Assembly: GCA_019916065.1 (NCBI GenBank)
Contig: CM034233.1
Span: 13,287,573-13,351,572, forward strand
Length of the DNA: 64,000 bases
Source: Vitellaria paradoxa
Lineage: Eukaryota > Streptophyta > Magnoliopsida > Ericales > Sapotaceae
Direction of reading: 5' to 3'
The position numbers and the translations under genes were made by a program. This document shows, one piece after another, positions 31,201 to 43,154 of the stretch. How positions within the stretch are numbered: the stretch's first letter is position 1; each line of letters opens with the position of its first letter. The notes below the pieces were generated by a model, which had not been told where the DNA came from, ran no database searches, and worked only from the letters and a program-made list of their open reading frames with translations.

Positions 31201-34200
31201 AGAGGGGGGGAGAGAGAGAGATTTACCAAAGCATTCATTGCACCAGCTTTTTTGTGATGATCAAATCCAGGCCTCTTCTCACGAGAAACATAAATGAGCT
31301 GGGGCAACTCATTTCCTTCAATGTCACGGACACCATTATGACCCAGGAACACCTGTTCAAGACAAATTAGATTAAAATACCTTAACCATTCAGCATACAA
31401 CAGACCAACCTAATAGAATAACACCCAGCCCAAAAACAACTGTAGCACTAGAAATAAAAGGAACAACTCCACACCTGGATCATTCCTGGGTGATCCCTGA
31501 CATTGTTCCCCGGCCATGGAGTGCCATCCTGCATTGTCCAACCATCCTCAGGAACTTTCTGTGCTGTAGAAACCAACCCATTTATCCGAACTTTAAACTC
31601 TTCATATTCCCTCTGTACGAACAATGTGAAAGCAAGCAAAAACAATCATTACACTCGTAAAATAAATTCCTAAATTCCAGTTATTCTTCAGAATCAGTCT
31701 TCAGAATTAACACAAGATGATGGCCATTAGTAGAGGTCATACATTCCACTGAATGCCAAAACATGAATTCCCCAACTGACATTAATCATGCACTTCCAAT
31801 GTCACCTGATGTGTATTTTTTAGCCTACTGTATATTCAAGCAGAAAACATGCCATGCACACAATTGACACCAGATAGAACATACAAACAGGTAAGTTGCA
31901 AACCTTGATAGCACGACGTTCCCTCACAAATGTAGGATGCACTTTGTCTTTAAGATAATCAACCTTCTGAGCAAAATACCATTCTGGGGCACGAGGTTCA
32001 ATACAAAATTTCTTGCAGAACGGAACCCACTTTCTCGCAAATTCAGTTGTCTCAGAGAGGGCTTCGAATGTAAGCATGGCAGCACCATCATCTGAGACAT
32101 AACAAGCAACCTTGTCGACTGGATAATCCACAGCAAGGATAGACAGAACTGTGTTTGCAGTTATAAGTGGTGGTTCTTTCATTGGATCAACAGTACTAAC
32201 AAATATGTCTATAGAAGCTAATTCAGATGGCTTCCCGTCTTTCTCGTACCTGTGATAAAGTTATGTTGCACAATTGTCAGTGTACACACACGCACGCGCG
32301 CACGCACAAAAGTAGAGAGGGGGGTGCATATACCTCAGTGATAGTCTATCGAGGTATGTTTCCCGTTCAATTGGGAACCATTTTGGGAATTGATCAAATA
32401 TCCATGATATGGCAAACCATATTTCGCAAATAATTGAGGTTAGCCACAAACCATAAGCATCATGGACTGGGTGGCGAATCCTATACTGAAAAAATAATCC
32501 AAGAATTGCAATACGGAGTAAAATGATCATTCTGTATGGATTTATTTTGCTTGAAGAAATTGGTAACTTCCTTGACAGCGGCTGCCTGCCTTCATCCATC
32601 CTGATGAAAAAAATAGAAACAACATTAATATACATACATACATATATATATATATATATGATACCATGACAAGGAATGTAACTCTTGATTAAAATTGAAG
32701 AAACATAAGCACCTGACATCTAAATTTAAGGGTTCATCACGGAGACTACAATTAATGTCACAGTTTGGCAATGTTACTATTCCCCTAAGCCATAGGTATC
32801 ATCCTTACAACTAAATTTAAGGGCTAAATGCGATGACACTACAATTAATGTCACAGTTTGGCAATGTTACCATTCCCTTAAGCCATAGGAGTCATCCTAA
32901 CAACGAGATCTCAAACTAAAGCAATATCACATTTGCAGAATTAGTTGCACCGTGGATGTAATTCTGAATCACTCTTTGACTATCACCTGTTGCCCCTTCA
33001 AAGGTCAAGTTAGTTGCATCACGCACGGGATCATTTCCATTGCTCCCTTATGTTAGTGAGATTGCATATCTTCTTTGTAACACATTACATTGCCAAGGTT
33101 GAGCAAGATAGTTTCCATCTTATTATTCTATTTCGAGTTAAAAGGAATATTTGCTCGCTAAATCATGCAAAATATCGAATAAGAATAAATTGAATAATAA
33201 ACCAGCAAAAACAAGTCAATTCTGTTTTAAATGTAACAGAAATGGGTTCATTATGTTTCTGATGATGTTGAGATGAACTCATTTGGGTTTATTTTTTCTT
33301 CTTCCCTAATATTTTTCTTTTTGTCCGAACATAGACATTACTTTTTGAGCATGTACTTGCCACACAGAGATTATAGAGCCATGAAGTAAATTATTCCTAT
33401 TTTCAACTTTGACTAAATCAAAAGTCGAGTGTCTGTCATTAACTCTCACTGACAAGAAATTCAATAGTCCGCACGCTCCTTCATCAAACAGACCCAAAAG
33501 TTGGGTGAATGAGAGTAATCAAATTATTGGTGATGATTCTAATATCTAATAATTCTCTTAAATTTCTTCACAGACTAGGTGGCAATTATAATTGAACTTT
33601 TTTGCATAACTCTATTATTTACACAGGTTTGGAGGCCAGGTGCCCTCTAAGACAGCTGCCTTGCAACAGCTAGCTAAATATAGTTAAATAAAGATACAAT
33701 TGCTACCAACAAAAGAACAACTAATTTATAAGACTGCAATAGGAAGGTCAGACACTATCCAGCACAGCTAATCAATAAACCAGTTATTTTATTCAAGAGA
33801 AGAGCACGGGCCTTCCCAAACTAATAGACAAACAGTTAAATATCCCTGCTCTCATCCTGATTATTTTAAGTTCATTAAAATCACACTTAAAATCTACCAA
33901 CTGCAAATTACAAGAACTACAAGTCAAATACAGCAAGTAAAATATTACTTAAAAAAATTGAGTGGACCTACTTTGGCAAATCTGGATCTTCAAGCTCATC
34001 TCCATCATTGTTCCCATCACCAGCTCCTTCATGCTTAACCACTTGAAGTTTATCAGTCTGTCTTTTCCTCCAATCTTCCATTCTATCTTTCCATGCAACA
34101 GAACCATACCCGTATACAGCCAAGTCTTTCTTAGGATCCATTGGTCGAGGTGGCACTGTAAGATCAACACCAACAAGTACACTCAGGCGCAAAATCTTAA

Positions 34201-35829
34201 AATTTTTTTCCTTTTTACAAGGAAAGAGGAATAATTATATTCAATTGCACAGGTGAACTTACAAGACATGGAAGTATCAGGAAATGGCACAGGGTGAACT
34301 CGCTTTCCCCTACCCATAAATGGAGGGATGATGAGGGCATGCTTATCAGAGGAAATCCCAGCATCCTTCATCAAGAAATTTAAACCATTACAATTCACGA
34401 CACACAAATAACACAACGAAGCAAGAAAGTAATTACAAGAATGCCAAATCAATTCACCTCTTGGCCATAGGTCAGGAGAGGGATTTCTGGAGTAAGAGAA
34501 GATGACTCCATCTCTGAGGGAGTGCTGAACCCAGAAGCATTGGGTTGTTGTGGACCACGGCCAGTATTAAGGCGAGCAGAGAGCACTGTCTCCGCGATGT
34601 GTTGAGGGTCTCTCTTGTCATTGCTCCCGAATTCGAATTCATTATCCAAATCATCAAATTCTTCTTCTTCGTCATCGCCTTCCACTCGGGGACTCCCTGA
34701 TATATGGGTCGAATGTTTAAGTACACTATAACCATATCCATAGTTTCCAGAAATTACAAAAGTAAGCTATTAAATGTTAAGAACATAATACCTTTGATGC
34801 GCTTGTATCTGGTTTTGCACTGAGGGCAGGCTTGATTGCCCTCTCTTCTTTCGTATTCATAGCAAGGCCTGCAAACGGGGAATGCACATTCGTTGCAGGC
34901 AACAAATGGCTCTCCATCTACTGTAACTTCAATCTCATCTCCACAAATCTGGCAAATTTGCCCACTTAATTCCTTCACAGATGTTACCTGTTAGGAACAA
35001 TTAACCATGTAAATGAGCATCAGATCAGAGATTCCCCAAGATTTAACAAACCCATGGATGGCTGAAGTAGAATATTAGTCCCTAACTACATCAATAAGAA
35101 GAAGACAGAAACAGAGTTGAAAATTTGCAAGGAATGGGAGCATCTGTCTGGCTCTCAAATCTAGAAACTACTAAGAGAGAGAAAAGCAACATATTATGGA
35201 AGGCATTCACTTGAATCTGAAAAAATATGAAGACACTAGCTTCACACAACACAGCAAGCACCAGAAAAGAAAGATTTCAAGACTAGAAATGGATTTTGTT
35301 CAACCAGGCTAAAAAACAGGAGAAAAAGGCTTGAACGGTTGAACAATCAGAAAAATCCCACAAAATCCAAGAAAATCTACGCTTGATAGCATGAAATCTA
35401 ACATTTGACTTCGGACTTACCACTGAACGGCCAAAAAAAAAAAAAAGAGAGGGGGAGAGAGGGGGAGAGAGAGAGAGAGAGAGAGAGAGAGGGCTAACAC
35501 TTCACAGTTCAAGAACAAAAACCCAATCATATAGACACAAAAAGAGCAAACGGCTCTCTGCAAATCTGCAGATGGAGTCAAAAAAGTAAATCAGCCGCAG
35601 TGAGAAAAGCAAAAAAGAACACAACTTGACAACATTTAAACCAGAAATCCCTCCAAAGACCTCAAATGTAATTGAGAACCAGTGGAAGAGCTAAATGCAG
35701 AAGAGCAGAAATTATATACATATACATATGAGATTTTAGGGAACTTACTCGTCCAATCTCATCAGCATTGATGAGAACAAACTCATTCCTGTTGTGTGAA
35801 CCTGCAATAAGTCGCCCTTTGGTATCCAT
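27220..35829 (-). CDS. CESA6: Cellulose synthase catalytic subunit, CESA6 clade (UDP-forming)
   Basis: Fourteen coding exons on the minus strand: 35749-35829, 34792-34987, 34458-34696, 34263-34365, 33972-34155, 32334-32600, 31904-32249, 31475-31612, 31227-31352, 30911-31123, 30522-30798, 29691-29887, 29241-29591, 27220-27801; 3300 nt, 1099 aa, full family length. It starts [20 protein letters not shown] as in CESA6-type proteins. Zinc-binding RING cysteines are 39, 42, 58, 61, 66, 69, 81 and 84; an acidic variable region follows. Two membrane helices lie at about 290-307 and 317-337. Catalytic motifs: DDG near 410-412, DCD 577-579, TED 798-800, QVLRW 838-842. The class-specific Cys/Lys-rich region is about 655-724. 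Exon 14 supplies the last six membrane helices and a C-terminal LNCD. It makes beta-1,4-glucan from UDP-glucose in plasma-membrane rosettes. The motifs indicate a primary-wall isoform (CESA2/5/6/9 group). No breaks seen. Confidence 0.96.
28332..28499. mobile_element. MITE family B, copy 2 (in CESA6 intron 13)
   Basis: GGGCCTGTTTGGTTTG at the left and CCAAACAACCCC at the right are inverted repeats, flanked by TAA on both sides (28329-28331, 28500-28502), a Tourist/Harbinger-type 3-bp duplication. The interior has the family block TCTCACTGCACGCATTACGA. Confidence 0.8.
28595..28980 (+). mobile_element. MITE family C (Tourist-like), copy 2 (in CESA6 intron 13)
   Basis: Ends GGGCGCAATTGGAGC and GCTCCAAATGGCACC are inverted repeats flanked by TTA (28592-28594 and 28981-28983). 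386 bp. The inside has long complementary A/T blocks, so the whole element could fold. Related inverted copy at 2186-2576. Confidence 0.82.
31182..31221. repeat. Purine (GA/G) tract beside a CESA6 splice donor
   Basis: On the coding strand this is a CT/C tract starting six bases into intron 9, right after the donor of exon 31227-31352. Confidence 0.9.
32601..33971 (-). other. CESA6 intron 5
   Basis: The second longest intron of the gene (1371 bp). It holds a tandem duplication at 32721-32904 and an AT microsatellite at about 32643-32660. No element or nested gene recognised. Confidence 0.7.
32721..32904. repeat. Tandem duplication, period 91-93 bp, in CESA6 intron 5
   Basis: Units 32721-32811 and 32812-32904 both start TAAATTTAAGGG and share ATTAATGTCACAGTTTGGCA and AAGCCATAGG..TCATCCT, with a handful of differences. 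Confidence 0.9.
35432..35493. repeat. A-run plus (GA)n microsatellite in CESA6 intron 1
   Basis: An A14 run followed by GAGAGGGGGAGAGA-type units and a pure GA tract. Likely length-polymorphic. Confidence 0.95.
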
Positions 35830-36540
35830 CAGAGCCCGTACAGTCAACTCATACACACCCCAACCCCTTCAAATCGAGAGAGAGAAAAAGAGAGACCACT
35901 TCAAACACACGAATCATTCAAAACCCATCAAGACAAGCACAGTTTTTCTCTCTTCTTCAGTCCACTCTCTTAAAAACCCGTCACAAGAAACAAGCATCCC
36001 ACATTAAAGAATGGCGGAAAATGACATACCAACAGTACCCAAACGTATGTATCTATATATGACCTAATCGAATATAGGAAATGTATGTATCGAAGAGAAT
36101 CCCTTTTATGGGTAATTTGATTCCTTTCTTGAGAGAAACCCAGTTTGAGGAGGGCCTGCCTCTCTGTCAAACTGGGGGTGCTCTGGATCGATGGGTTAAA
36201 GAAGCTAATAATAATATTCAGAGGCCACCAATGCAATGGGGGTTGAACTTGAAGAAAAAGATAAGTTGGTTCTAGAGAGAGAGAGGGGAGGGGTAGAGAG
36301 AGAAATAGAGGGAGGGGTACCGTGGGGGTGGGGGGCTGTTGAAATTTCAACGCGTACTGCAGAAGGGACAGACATCGGCTCGATGGATCTGTCTGTGAAT
36401 TTTGATGATCAAAAGACGGAGTTGGGTTTTTTGGAGGGGTGGGGCCCAGGATTGGGGAAGTGGGCAGTGACGGTGGTGGGGCCACAGCGGAGCTGCGAGC
36501 CGGGGCTGGGTAGTAGAAGAAGAAGGGTAGTTTCGTAAAT
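35830..36540 (-). promoter_or_regulatory. CESA6 5' leader and promoter-proximal region
   Basis: Upstream of the ATG on the minus strand. CT-rich leader blocks lie at 36270-36315 and 35874-35895, with a C-rich segment (36316-36340) and a GC-rich block to about 36520. No clear TATA box. The 171-residue minus-strand ORF (35970-36485) is Pro/Ser/Leu-biased leader sequence rather than a gene. Transcription start not resolved. Confidence 0.45.
35844..35852 (-). promoter_or_regulatory. Minimal upstream ORF before the CESA6 start codon
   Basis: On the minus strand ATG AGT TGA (Met-Ser-stop) ends 14 nt before the main ATG at 35829 and is out of frame with it. If the transcript is unspliced here it could tune reinitiation. 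Sequence certain; function inferred. Confidence 0.5.
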
Positions 36541-38283
36541 AAAGAGTTAGGTTCTGGGTTTTTAATGGATCGAGCTTGTTTTCTTTTGTGTAATGTTGTG
36601 TTTTTTGGATGATGTTGACGTTACTAGCTGTCTCTCACGGTTTCAGTGTGCCTGCTTGTCTAAGGTGAGAGAGGTAGACAGACAGTAATGTGCTCCAACT
36701 CATGCTTACCAAAGGAATGTTGTTTATGTTAATTAATTTTTGAGAAATGCTATACTTAATTATAATTACTTATTTTCGACTGTTTATTTGCTTCGCCCAT
36801 CCAAGTACGGTACTGCGTGGAATTAAAAAAAATAAAATTTTATAAATCTTTAAAAATACAAGTTATAAGATTATAAGATTTAAATTTTTCACTCACTACA
36901 TAAAATACGAGACATTAAGTTTTATAAATTTATATATATTTATACAACTCCTAACACTCTTACAACCAATCCGTCTTTTATAAAAAAAATTCCTCAAAAT
37001 TAATGAATCTACGAGCACTGCCATTGTTAGTTAACACACGACATTGAGGCTCGATCATTGGATTAAAATTAAATGTTTTAAATATATCTATATATTTTTT
37101 AATCTAAAAAATATAAATTTATTTTAATAGTTAAATTATAATCCAATGATTCTCAACTATACAATTATTGAGCTACGCCTTCCCTTTTTTAAAATTAATA
37201 ATTAAAAAATACTCATTATAAAATTAATTTTTTTTCTTTTACCACTAAAATCCCATTTAGTAACAATTAAAAAAAATAGTTTTTTATCAAAATTTATTAA
37301 TTAAAAAATTTAACCTGTTGCAATCAATTTTTTTCTATTTGGTGAAACATTTGTAATTTTTTACTATAATGTTTTGTCAAGTTACTGTTATACCCCTTCT
37401 TCTATTTAACATAAATAATACTTACCAGTAATAAAAAATGAGATAAAAAGTAATTTGAGAAACTTTTTTTTTTAGCCAAATCATTAAAAATATATACATA
37501 AACTTGAGGATGACATATATCTAATGTTTCATTATTTAATTAGATAAATAAATATATATATATATATATATACGGAGACATTGGGGTACGTTTCTTATAT
37601 AAAAAGGCTTAGGGAGAAGGGGAGACTCCCAAACCGCATACTAGGAAAGATTACTTACCCAATAAAAAAAAAGGCATAGCATAGTTGGAAAGGCGCCAGC
37701 TGTCACGCGCAGCTCAGTGGGGGCTGGGCCTGCCAAGAAATTCAATTCATCACGAGTAATTGAAAAACCTTTCCATCTTAACTAGCAAAGGTGGCTGTGT
37801 ACTCCTCATTTAATGTTGTTTAGTTGACTGAAATGCCCTTATACACAATAATTTGCGGAAAGAGGGAAAGTCCCTAAAATGTGAGTGCTCATGTCCTCTC
37901 CCTTCCCGTACGTACGCTATACACAACAATATGACAACCTATATGTATTTGTCCCTAATTTTCGATTTGTCACTTCCAATTCGGTGAATTGTCATCTCAA
38001 AAAATAACGAAATGGAGAAAAGTTTACGGTGGGCTCAATCTAAAGCTCCGTTTGGTAACTTCTGGTTTTCAGTTAGTTACTTTCTTGTTTTTTTTTTTTT
38101 TTTTTAATTGATGAAAATTACTCTTTTATATATATTTTTTAATTATGGAGTATGAACATATCAAATAAAAAATTAAAAATAACTGCAAAAAGTTTTTTTT
38201 TTTTTTTTTACATAAGAGTTATCTTTTTTAACTTTCAACTAAAAAAAATAAAACTTTTTATCTACAAAATAAGTTTAAGGCTG
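36541..38283. other. Gene-free stretch upstream of CESA6
   Basis: No coding region found. AT microsatellite at about 37551-37571 and T-runs near 38088-38105 and 38192-38209. A short GC-richer patch at 37670-37740 has a vaguely tRNA-like look but no foldable cloverleaf. Confidence 0.45.
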
Positions 38284-38504
38284 TATGTTTGCAACATGAA
38301 TTTGTGAAAGAAAAGAAAAAGTGAAGAAAAATCATAAAAATATAAAAGAAAGTAAAAAAATTATTTTATTTTGTTTACTGAGATATAAAAATGACACTTT
38401 TGAATAAATATTTATTAATAAAATTTAACTTTTATTTGGTTAAGTGTAAAAAATTACAAAAATTATTAAGTTCTCTCCCTTCACAAATACATGTTGCAAA
38501 CATA
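38284..38504. mobile_element. MITE with near-perfect long TIRs
   Basis: Left TATGTTTGCAACATGAATTT and right, inverted, TATGTTTGCAACATGTATTT continue as TGTGAA on both sides: about 25 bp with a single mismatch. 221 bp. The closeness of the ends suggests a young insertion. Target duplication not clear. Confidence 0.82.
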
Positions 38505-40392
38505 ACATAGAGGTCACAAAATATAAGCAAAATTAGTAATATTTTTAAGTTCAAATAAAAAATAATAATTCTGCCTTCGTATCCAACATTTAAGTTACAA
38601 TGTAACATGCAATTTTGCGTGCATTGATGGTCAATTATTTGATATTACAATATACCATTTTTCTTACAACTCTACTCCAAAGCCAAACGAATTTTGACTC
38701 ATTAAAATGCATTTTTTTTTTAAATCCATTTATATCAACCTTAGTCATCGATTACTCTTTTATTTCCCATTGGTCTATGAAAGATGTGCCCAAAGAATTT
38801 TAAGCAAGATTAGGTGAGTGTTGAATTTTACATTTACCATTCAAATTTACCCTTCCCCAGCTAGCGTGCCGCTTGATGGTTGCAATTATTGTTTTATAAA
38901 TGGGAGACCTAATTTTATTCAATAATATAACATGATATACTCCTACAATGTGCCAATCATTTTAGGCATGCCTAGCTACCTACCAAAAATTAGGATCCCA
39001 AAAATAGATGTGAAATTAAAAATTTTTTAGACTTGGAATTTTTTTTTTTTTTTTTTGCTAATTGAGACTTGAAATTTTAAGCTTGAATGTCACATCTTTA
39101 ATTATTGAACAAAATTGTGGTATTTAATTTCAAACGTGCATGCACAACAAATAATGACATGTCAAAGAGATGATATACGGATTGTAAAAAATAGGTGCCA
39201 TGCATGCATCTTAGTTTGAAAAATGTAATCGCATGAACAAATATCAGATCCTACCACTAGACCTATTAATGGGTCGGATCTGAATCAATCTCGTTAAATC
39301 CAAATCAATCAGATTTAATAATAATAAATCTAATTCATATTCAAAAGCAGTCGGATCTGATTTTATTAAGCGAATTGAAATGTAATAATTTCTCTATAAT
39401 TTTCAAGTGTTTCATAAAATTGACATAAATGATACCTACACTCAAGCACAAAAAAAAAAAAAAAAAGATAATATTAAAAGTAAGGATAAAGGTAAGAATG
39501 TTAGATAAGAGGAGTAGAAATGTATTAACTTTTCAAAAAATACAATAACTATAATAAATTTTGATAATAGGTCCAACTACTTATATTTTAAAATTTTTAA
39601 TTATAAATTATAAAACATTAATCCTAAAAGGTCATATCTCTCATAATATCTATATAATTTTTGCATCTTATAAATGTCACACTTTACCAATTAATACTTC
39701 TCAAATGCAATCATATCCGTCAATGTAAAATCAATCTTGTCAATATGGATCACACGAACTAAAATATATCAAATCTTTTTGAGTATTTAAACAAAGTTTC
39801 ATGCAGCTAGCCAGCTCAAACTACATCTAGTTTTTCCCTTTGGGAATAAAGGGTTCGAAAATGATTTAAGCATGTGTATTATCCAAGGGGTAGCCGACCG
39901 CGTGGAATTAATTGTTAGAAATACTTAGTCTTAAGTTCAATCCTCACCCAACCAACGTTGTTAATTACCCTTTGACGGTCTTCAAATGCATATTTATTTA
40001 CTTTAAAAAAATTATTTCAAAAAGTTTATGTAAAATAAATTAATAATTTTTAAAGTGATGAAATATTAATTTCCATCTAACAATGTGCACCGCATCCGTG
40101 TCGGCACGCAGAGAGAACTTTTCCACTCCTGTGTACAAGAATCCAAGGGAAGTATTAATTACAAATATTTGAGCACCACATATGAGCGTATGGTTTTGAT
40201 TAGGACAGCCCGTAACCATCTGATCTGGACGCTTCATCTTCTCCACAGAAATATTGATTCCTATATTTAATGTAGGTCACGTTCGAAGTTAAAAAAAAAT
40301 TAATATAAATTTCTACAAATACGAATTATAAAATAATAAAATTTAAATTATTTACTCACTGCACAAAATACGAGTCACTAACTTTTACAATC
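38505..40392. other. Gene-free AT-rich stretch
   Basis: No gene recognised. A box-B-like GTTCAATCC at about 39929-39937 is part of a possible decayed tRNA-derived fragment, too degraded to call. Confidence 0.4.
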
Positions 40393-40498
40393 CTATACAA
40401 CTCCAAACATACTTGTACTGCAATCATCATTGTCTGAGTACAATTCTATACAACTCCAAACATACTTGTATTGCAATCATCAATGTCTGAGTACTGTG
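40393..40498. repeat. Tandem duplication, period 53 bp
   Basis: Two units beginning CTATACAACTCCAAACATAC and running to GTCTGAGTACAATT/GTCTGAGTACTGTG, with three differences. Confidence 0.9.
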
Positions 40499-40701
40499 AC
40501 ACTTCACAAAATAATAATAATTTCTGCAGAAATTCCTGGCAATTTTTATGAGGCTTCTCTTTGCAGTTATTATCATCAATTACAATATATATATATACAT
40601 ACACACATATGATAGTGAGCGATCCTGCCAATTTTTATGGAGTGCAAGAAAATAAATGCTGTACCGCATGCTCTCCACATTGAAGCTAGTAGATAAATTT
40701 T

Positions 40702-40732
<31 letters not shown>

Positions 40733-40904
40733 ATATAATACAATTACGATGTATTGGACGGCCATGATTGATCAATATTGTTTAGGTTTATAACTTTATT
40801 TTTATTTTCAATGGCAATGAGATAAATATGATGTTTGGATGTTAATTATAAAGGGAAAATATTTAAGTAAAATTGTGGCCGGTCGATTCTGATAGTTAAT
40901 CTAT

Positions 40905-41049
40905 GTGCGTTTGGAGTAAGAAAAAGTGAAATAAAATAAGATAATTTATGAGTTCATAATCTGTGTAATGATATAAAAAGTGAATAACTTTTAGATATTT
41001 TCAGAAATTTTTAAAAATTTTCAACGATTTTTAATAAACTAAACGCACC
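40905..41049. mobile_element. MITE family B, copy 3
   Basis: GTGCGTTTGGAGTAAG at left and ACTAAACGCACC at right are inverted repeats. The interior reads AAAAAGTGAATAACTTTTAG, the intact version of the site hit by the solo LTR in copy 5. Confidence 0.7.
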
Positions 41050-41561
41050 TTATATAAGTTTTATTTGAGTTTTGTACAGATCAACGGAGTCAAGATTCGT
41101 CAAATTTTAATTCTATAATAAGTTGTAATATTTAATAACTTGTGTTTAAAATTTTTAAAGTAGTGTTTTTCTTAAAATAAAAAATTATTATTTTTTTCTC
41201 AATCCAATTTTTTTTTTAATAACTTATTTTCTGAGAGAGTTGACAAATTAATTAATCTTCAAATGACGGATTCAAAATGGCATTGTTCTTAAGCCAAAAC
41301 AACTCATTAAAGAAATTTACAAAAGCATGATGCATGTCCTAACCACTACCGTGCCCTTATTTAGGGGTAGTCAATGAAGTTGCTTGTAGCATGTTTTGGT
41401 CTGCCCGTGATCGTAAACAAAGACCAAACAAGTTTTGACTGCAGAGGAAGACTTCATTATTCTACTCTCTCTCACTTAGATTACCAACTGCAAGAGAATC
41501 ATCTTGTCTATATGTATGCCGTCAATGCGCTGTAAGTATATATACATATATATATATATAT

Positions 41562-42061
41562 AGTTATGGACAAATCTATAATTTTTAAAACGATCGAATT
41601 ATTTTTAGATTAAGAATAGGAGAAAAGTGATATTATTTTTAGAAAGATAATAAATTATTCTTAAATATTAACCGGTGAATATATTTTTTATAATTCATGA
41701 TTTAAGCACCTGAAATTTATTAGAGATGTCTGTCGTTACAATAAAGAAAATATAATTATTATTAAGTTTTATTATCTATACAATTTATTGTATTATATGT
41801 TATATTTACTCACAGTATGAACAAAATTATACAATAGTTTATTGAAAGAATACAATTTATTTTAAAAAAAAATTAAGTTTGATTTTTGTAAACTTCTTTT
41901 ATATTAAAAAAATTTGAATTAATCTTAAATTTTTTATAAAGCTAAAATATCTTTTTGTTAATTAATTTAATTTTTAAATAAAAGTAAAATAGCAAGAAGG
42001 TATTTTAGTAATTTTATACTGATAATTTGGGGCCCCCCGCCCAACATGTGGCTCCGCCACT
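41562..42061. mobile_element. Possible degraded hAT-like element
   Basis: Right end TGGCTCCGCCACTG (42048-42061) is the inverted form of a common plant TIR, CAGTGGCGGAGCCA. A weak counterpart AGTTATGGACAAAT lies near 41562. Interior A/T-rich, no ORF. Confidence 0.35.
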
Positions 42062-42369
42062 GTAGTCATCCACAAGAAATGCAAGGTTTGCTAATTAACT
42101 ACTCTCTCTCTTAAATCAACGTTCACCAGCCAACTTTCAAGGCAAGTCCACATGGGCACGTACTGTCACAACGGCTAGCTTGGCAATAAGTTTGGCAGCC
42201 TGTTTGTTTGGTTTAGGAATGTGAAAACATGTTTTATTTATTTATTTAATTGTTTTAAATTATTTATTTCAAAATATATTTTTAAAAATAAAAAATATAT
42301 ACAATTATTTTATTCTAGAATTATTCGTATTTTCTGATTAAATTAGGCATACCCACTAATGGAAGGCAA

Positions 42370-42384
42370 AAGAAATGAGAACGG
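42370..42384. repeat. Target-site duplication, left copy
   Basis: AAGAAATGAGAACGG, identical to 42648-42662, brackets the SINE. Confidence 0.9.
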
Positions 42385-42647
42385 GCCCCTTCGGGGGTGG
42401 CCGAGTGGAAGTCGGGCTCGTCTTAGAGCTTGGGCCTCTCGAGGTTCCGGGTTCGACTCCCCCACGGGGGGTGGGTTATCACTGTAATGGCGGGTGCCTA
42501 ATAGCCTTCTCTCGGTCGTGCCGGTCAGTCAGGGCTTGCTTAGGCTGGTTAACTCTACAGGGGCCTTTGCCGGCTAGAATTCTGGAGCGTGCTTCGCCCT
42601 GTGCGCACCTCAGTACGGAGTAGCGGCTGCGGACTTCCACGTACCAG
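42385..42647 (+). mobile_element. tRNA-derived SINE (non-poly(A) type), copy 2
   Basis: 263 bp between perfect 15-bp target duplications. An RNA polymerase III box A (TGGCCGAGTGG at about 42398-42408) and box B (GGTTCGACTCC) show a tRNA-Ser/Leu-like head. The GC-rich body ends CCACGTACCAGAAG without a poly(A) or simple repeat tail. Similar to 6150-6390, so a repeat family. The intact duplications and promoter boxes indicate a fairly recent insertion. I do not recognise the family name. Confidence 0.85.
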
Positions 42648-42662
42648 AAGAAATGAGAACGG
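42648..42662. repeat. Target-site duplication, right copy
   Basis: Identical to 42370-42384. Confidence 0.9.
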
Positions 42663-43012
42663 ACTTTGCAATGTTGTACCCTTTGATTAATTATTTTTGT
42701 TTCGTGGGCAAGTAAAGTCACTACCTACGTGGATGCTTTCATCCAACGTTGCCTAAATTTAGTGGTGGCCTCCATGGATTACCATGTTGAATTTTCTTGC
42801 TTCTTTTGATTCCTATATGGTGATATCACAACTTTGAAATTTAATTTCTTGTTTTTGTTTTTTTTATTAATATATGTAGATATTCTTTTGGGAAGGGATG
42901 CTTTGCAAAAGAGCCAAAGGGAAAAAGCAAAAGTAAAAGGGTTCAATTATTATTGAGATTGGCAATGAAAAGTACGCTTGTTTGGTACTAAAATCCTTTT
43001 CATAAATCATAA

Positions 43013-43112
43013 GGTGTTTGATTGGTCAAAATTAATCAAAATTCATCAATTTTTATCCATTTTTTGTATTTTATTCTAATCAAATTTTATCACATATCAT
43101 TTTTATGTCAAA

Positions 43113-43118
<6 letters not shown>
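43013..43118. mobile_element. MITE family A, copy 3 (right end replaced by (TA)n)
   Basis: Starts GGTGTTTGATTGGTCAAAAT and follows the family (ATCACATATCATTTTTATGT), then dissolves into a TA microsatellite. Confidence 0.65.

Positions 43119-43151
<33 letters not shown>
43116..43151. repeat. (TA)n microsatellite
   Basis: About 18 dinucleotide units adjoining the MITE. Confidence 0.95.

Positions 43152-43154
<3 letters not shown>

Noticed and set aside
35970..36485. 171-codon minus-strand ORF upstream of CESA6
   Set aside because: Lies in the CT/C-rich CESA6 leader and promoter; Pro/Ser/Leu composition follows from the base bias.
37672..37740. tRNA-like GC-rich fragment
   Set aside because: No box B and no cloverleaf; resemblance limited to a short 5' word.
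39888..39955. tRNA-like fragment with a box-B word
   Set aside because: No acceptor stem or anticodon arm can be paired; at best a decayed tRNA-derived repeat.
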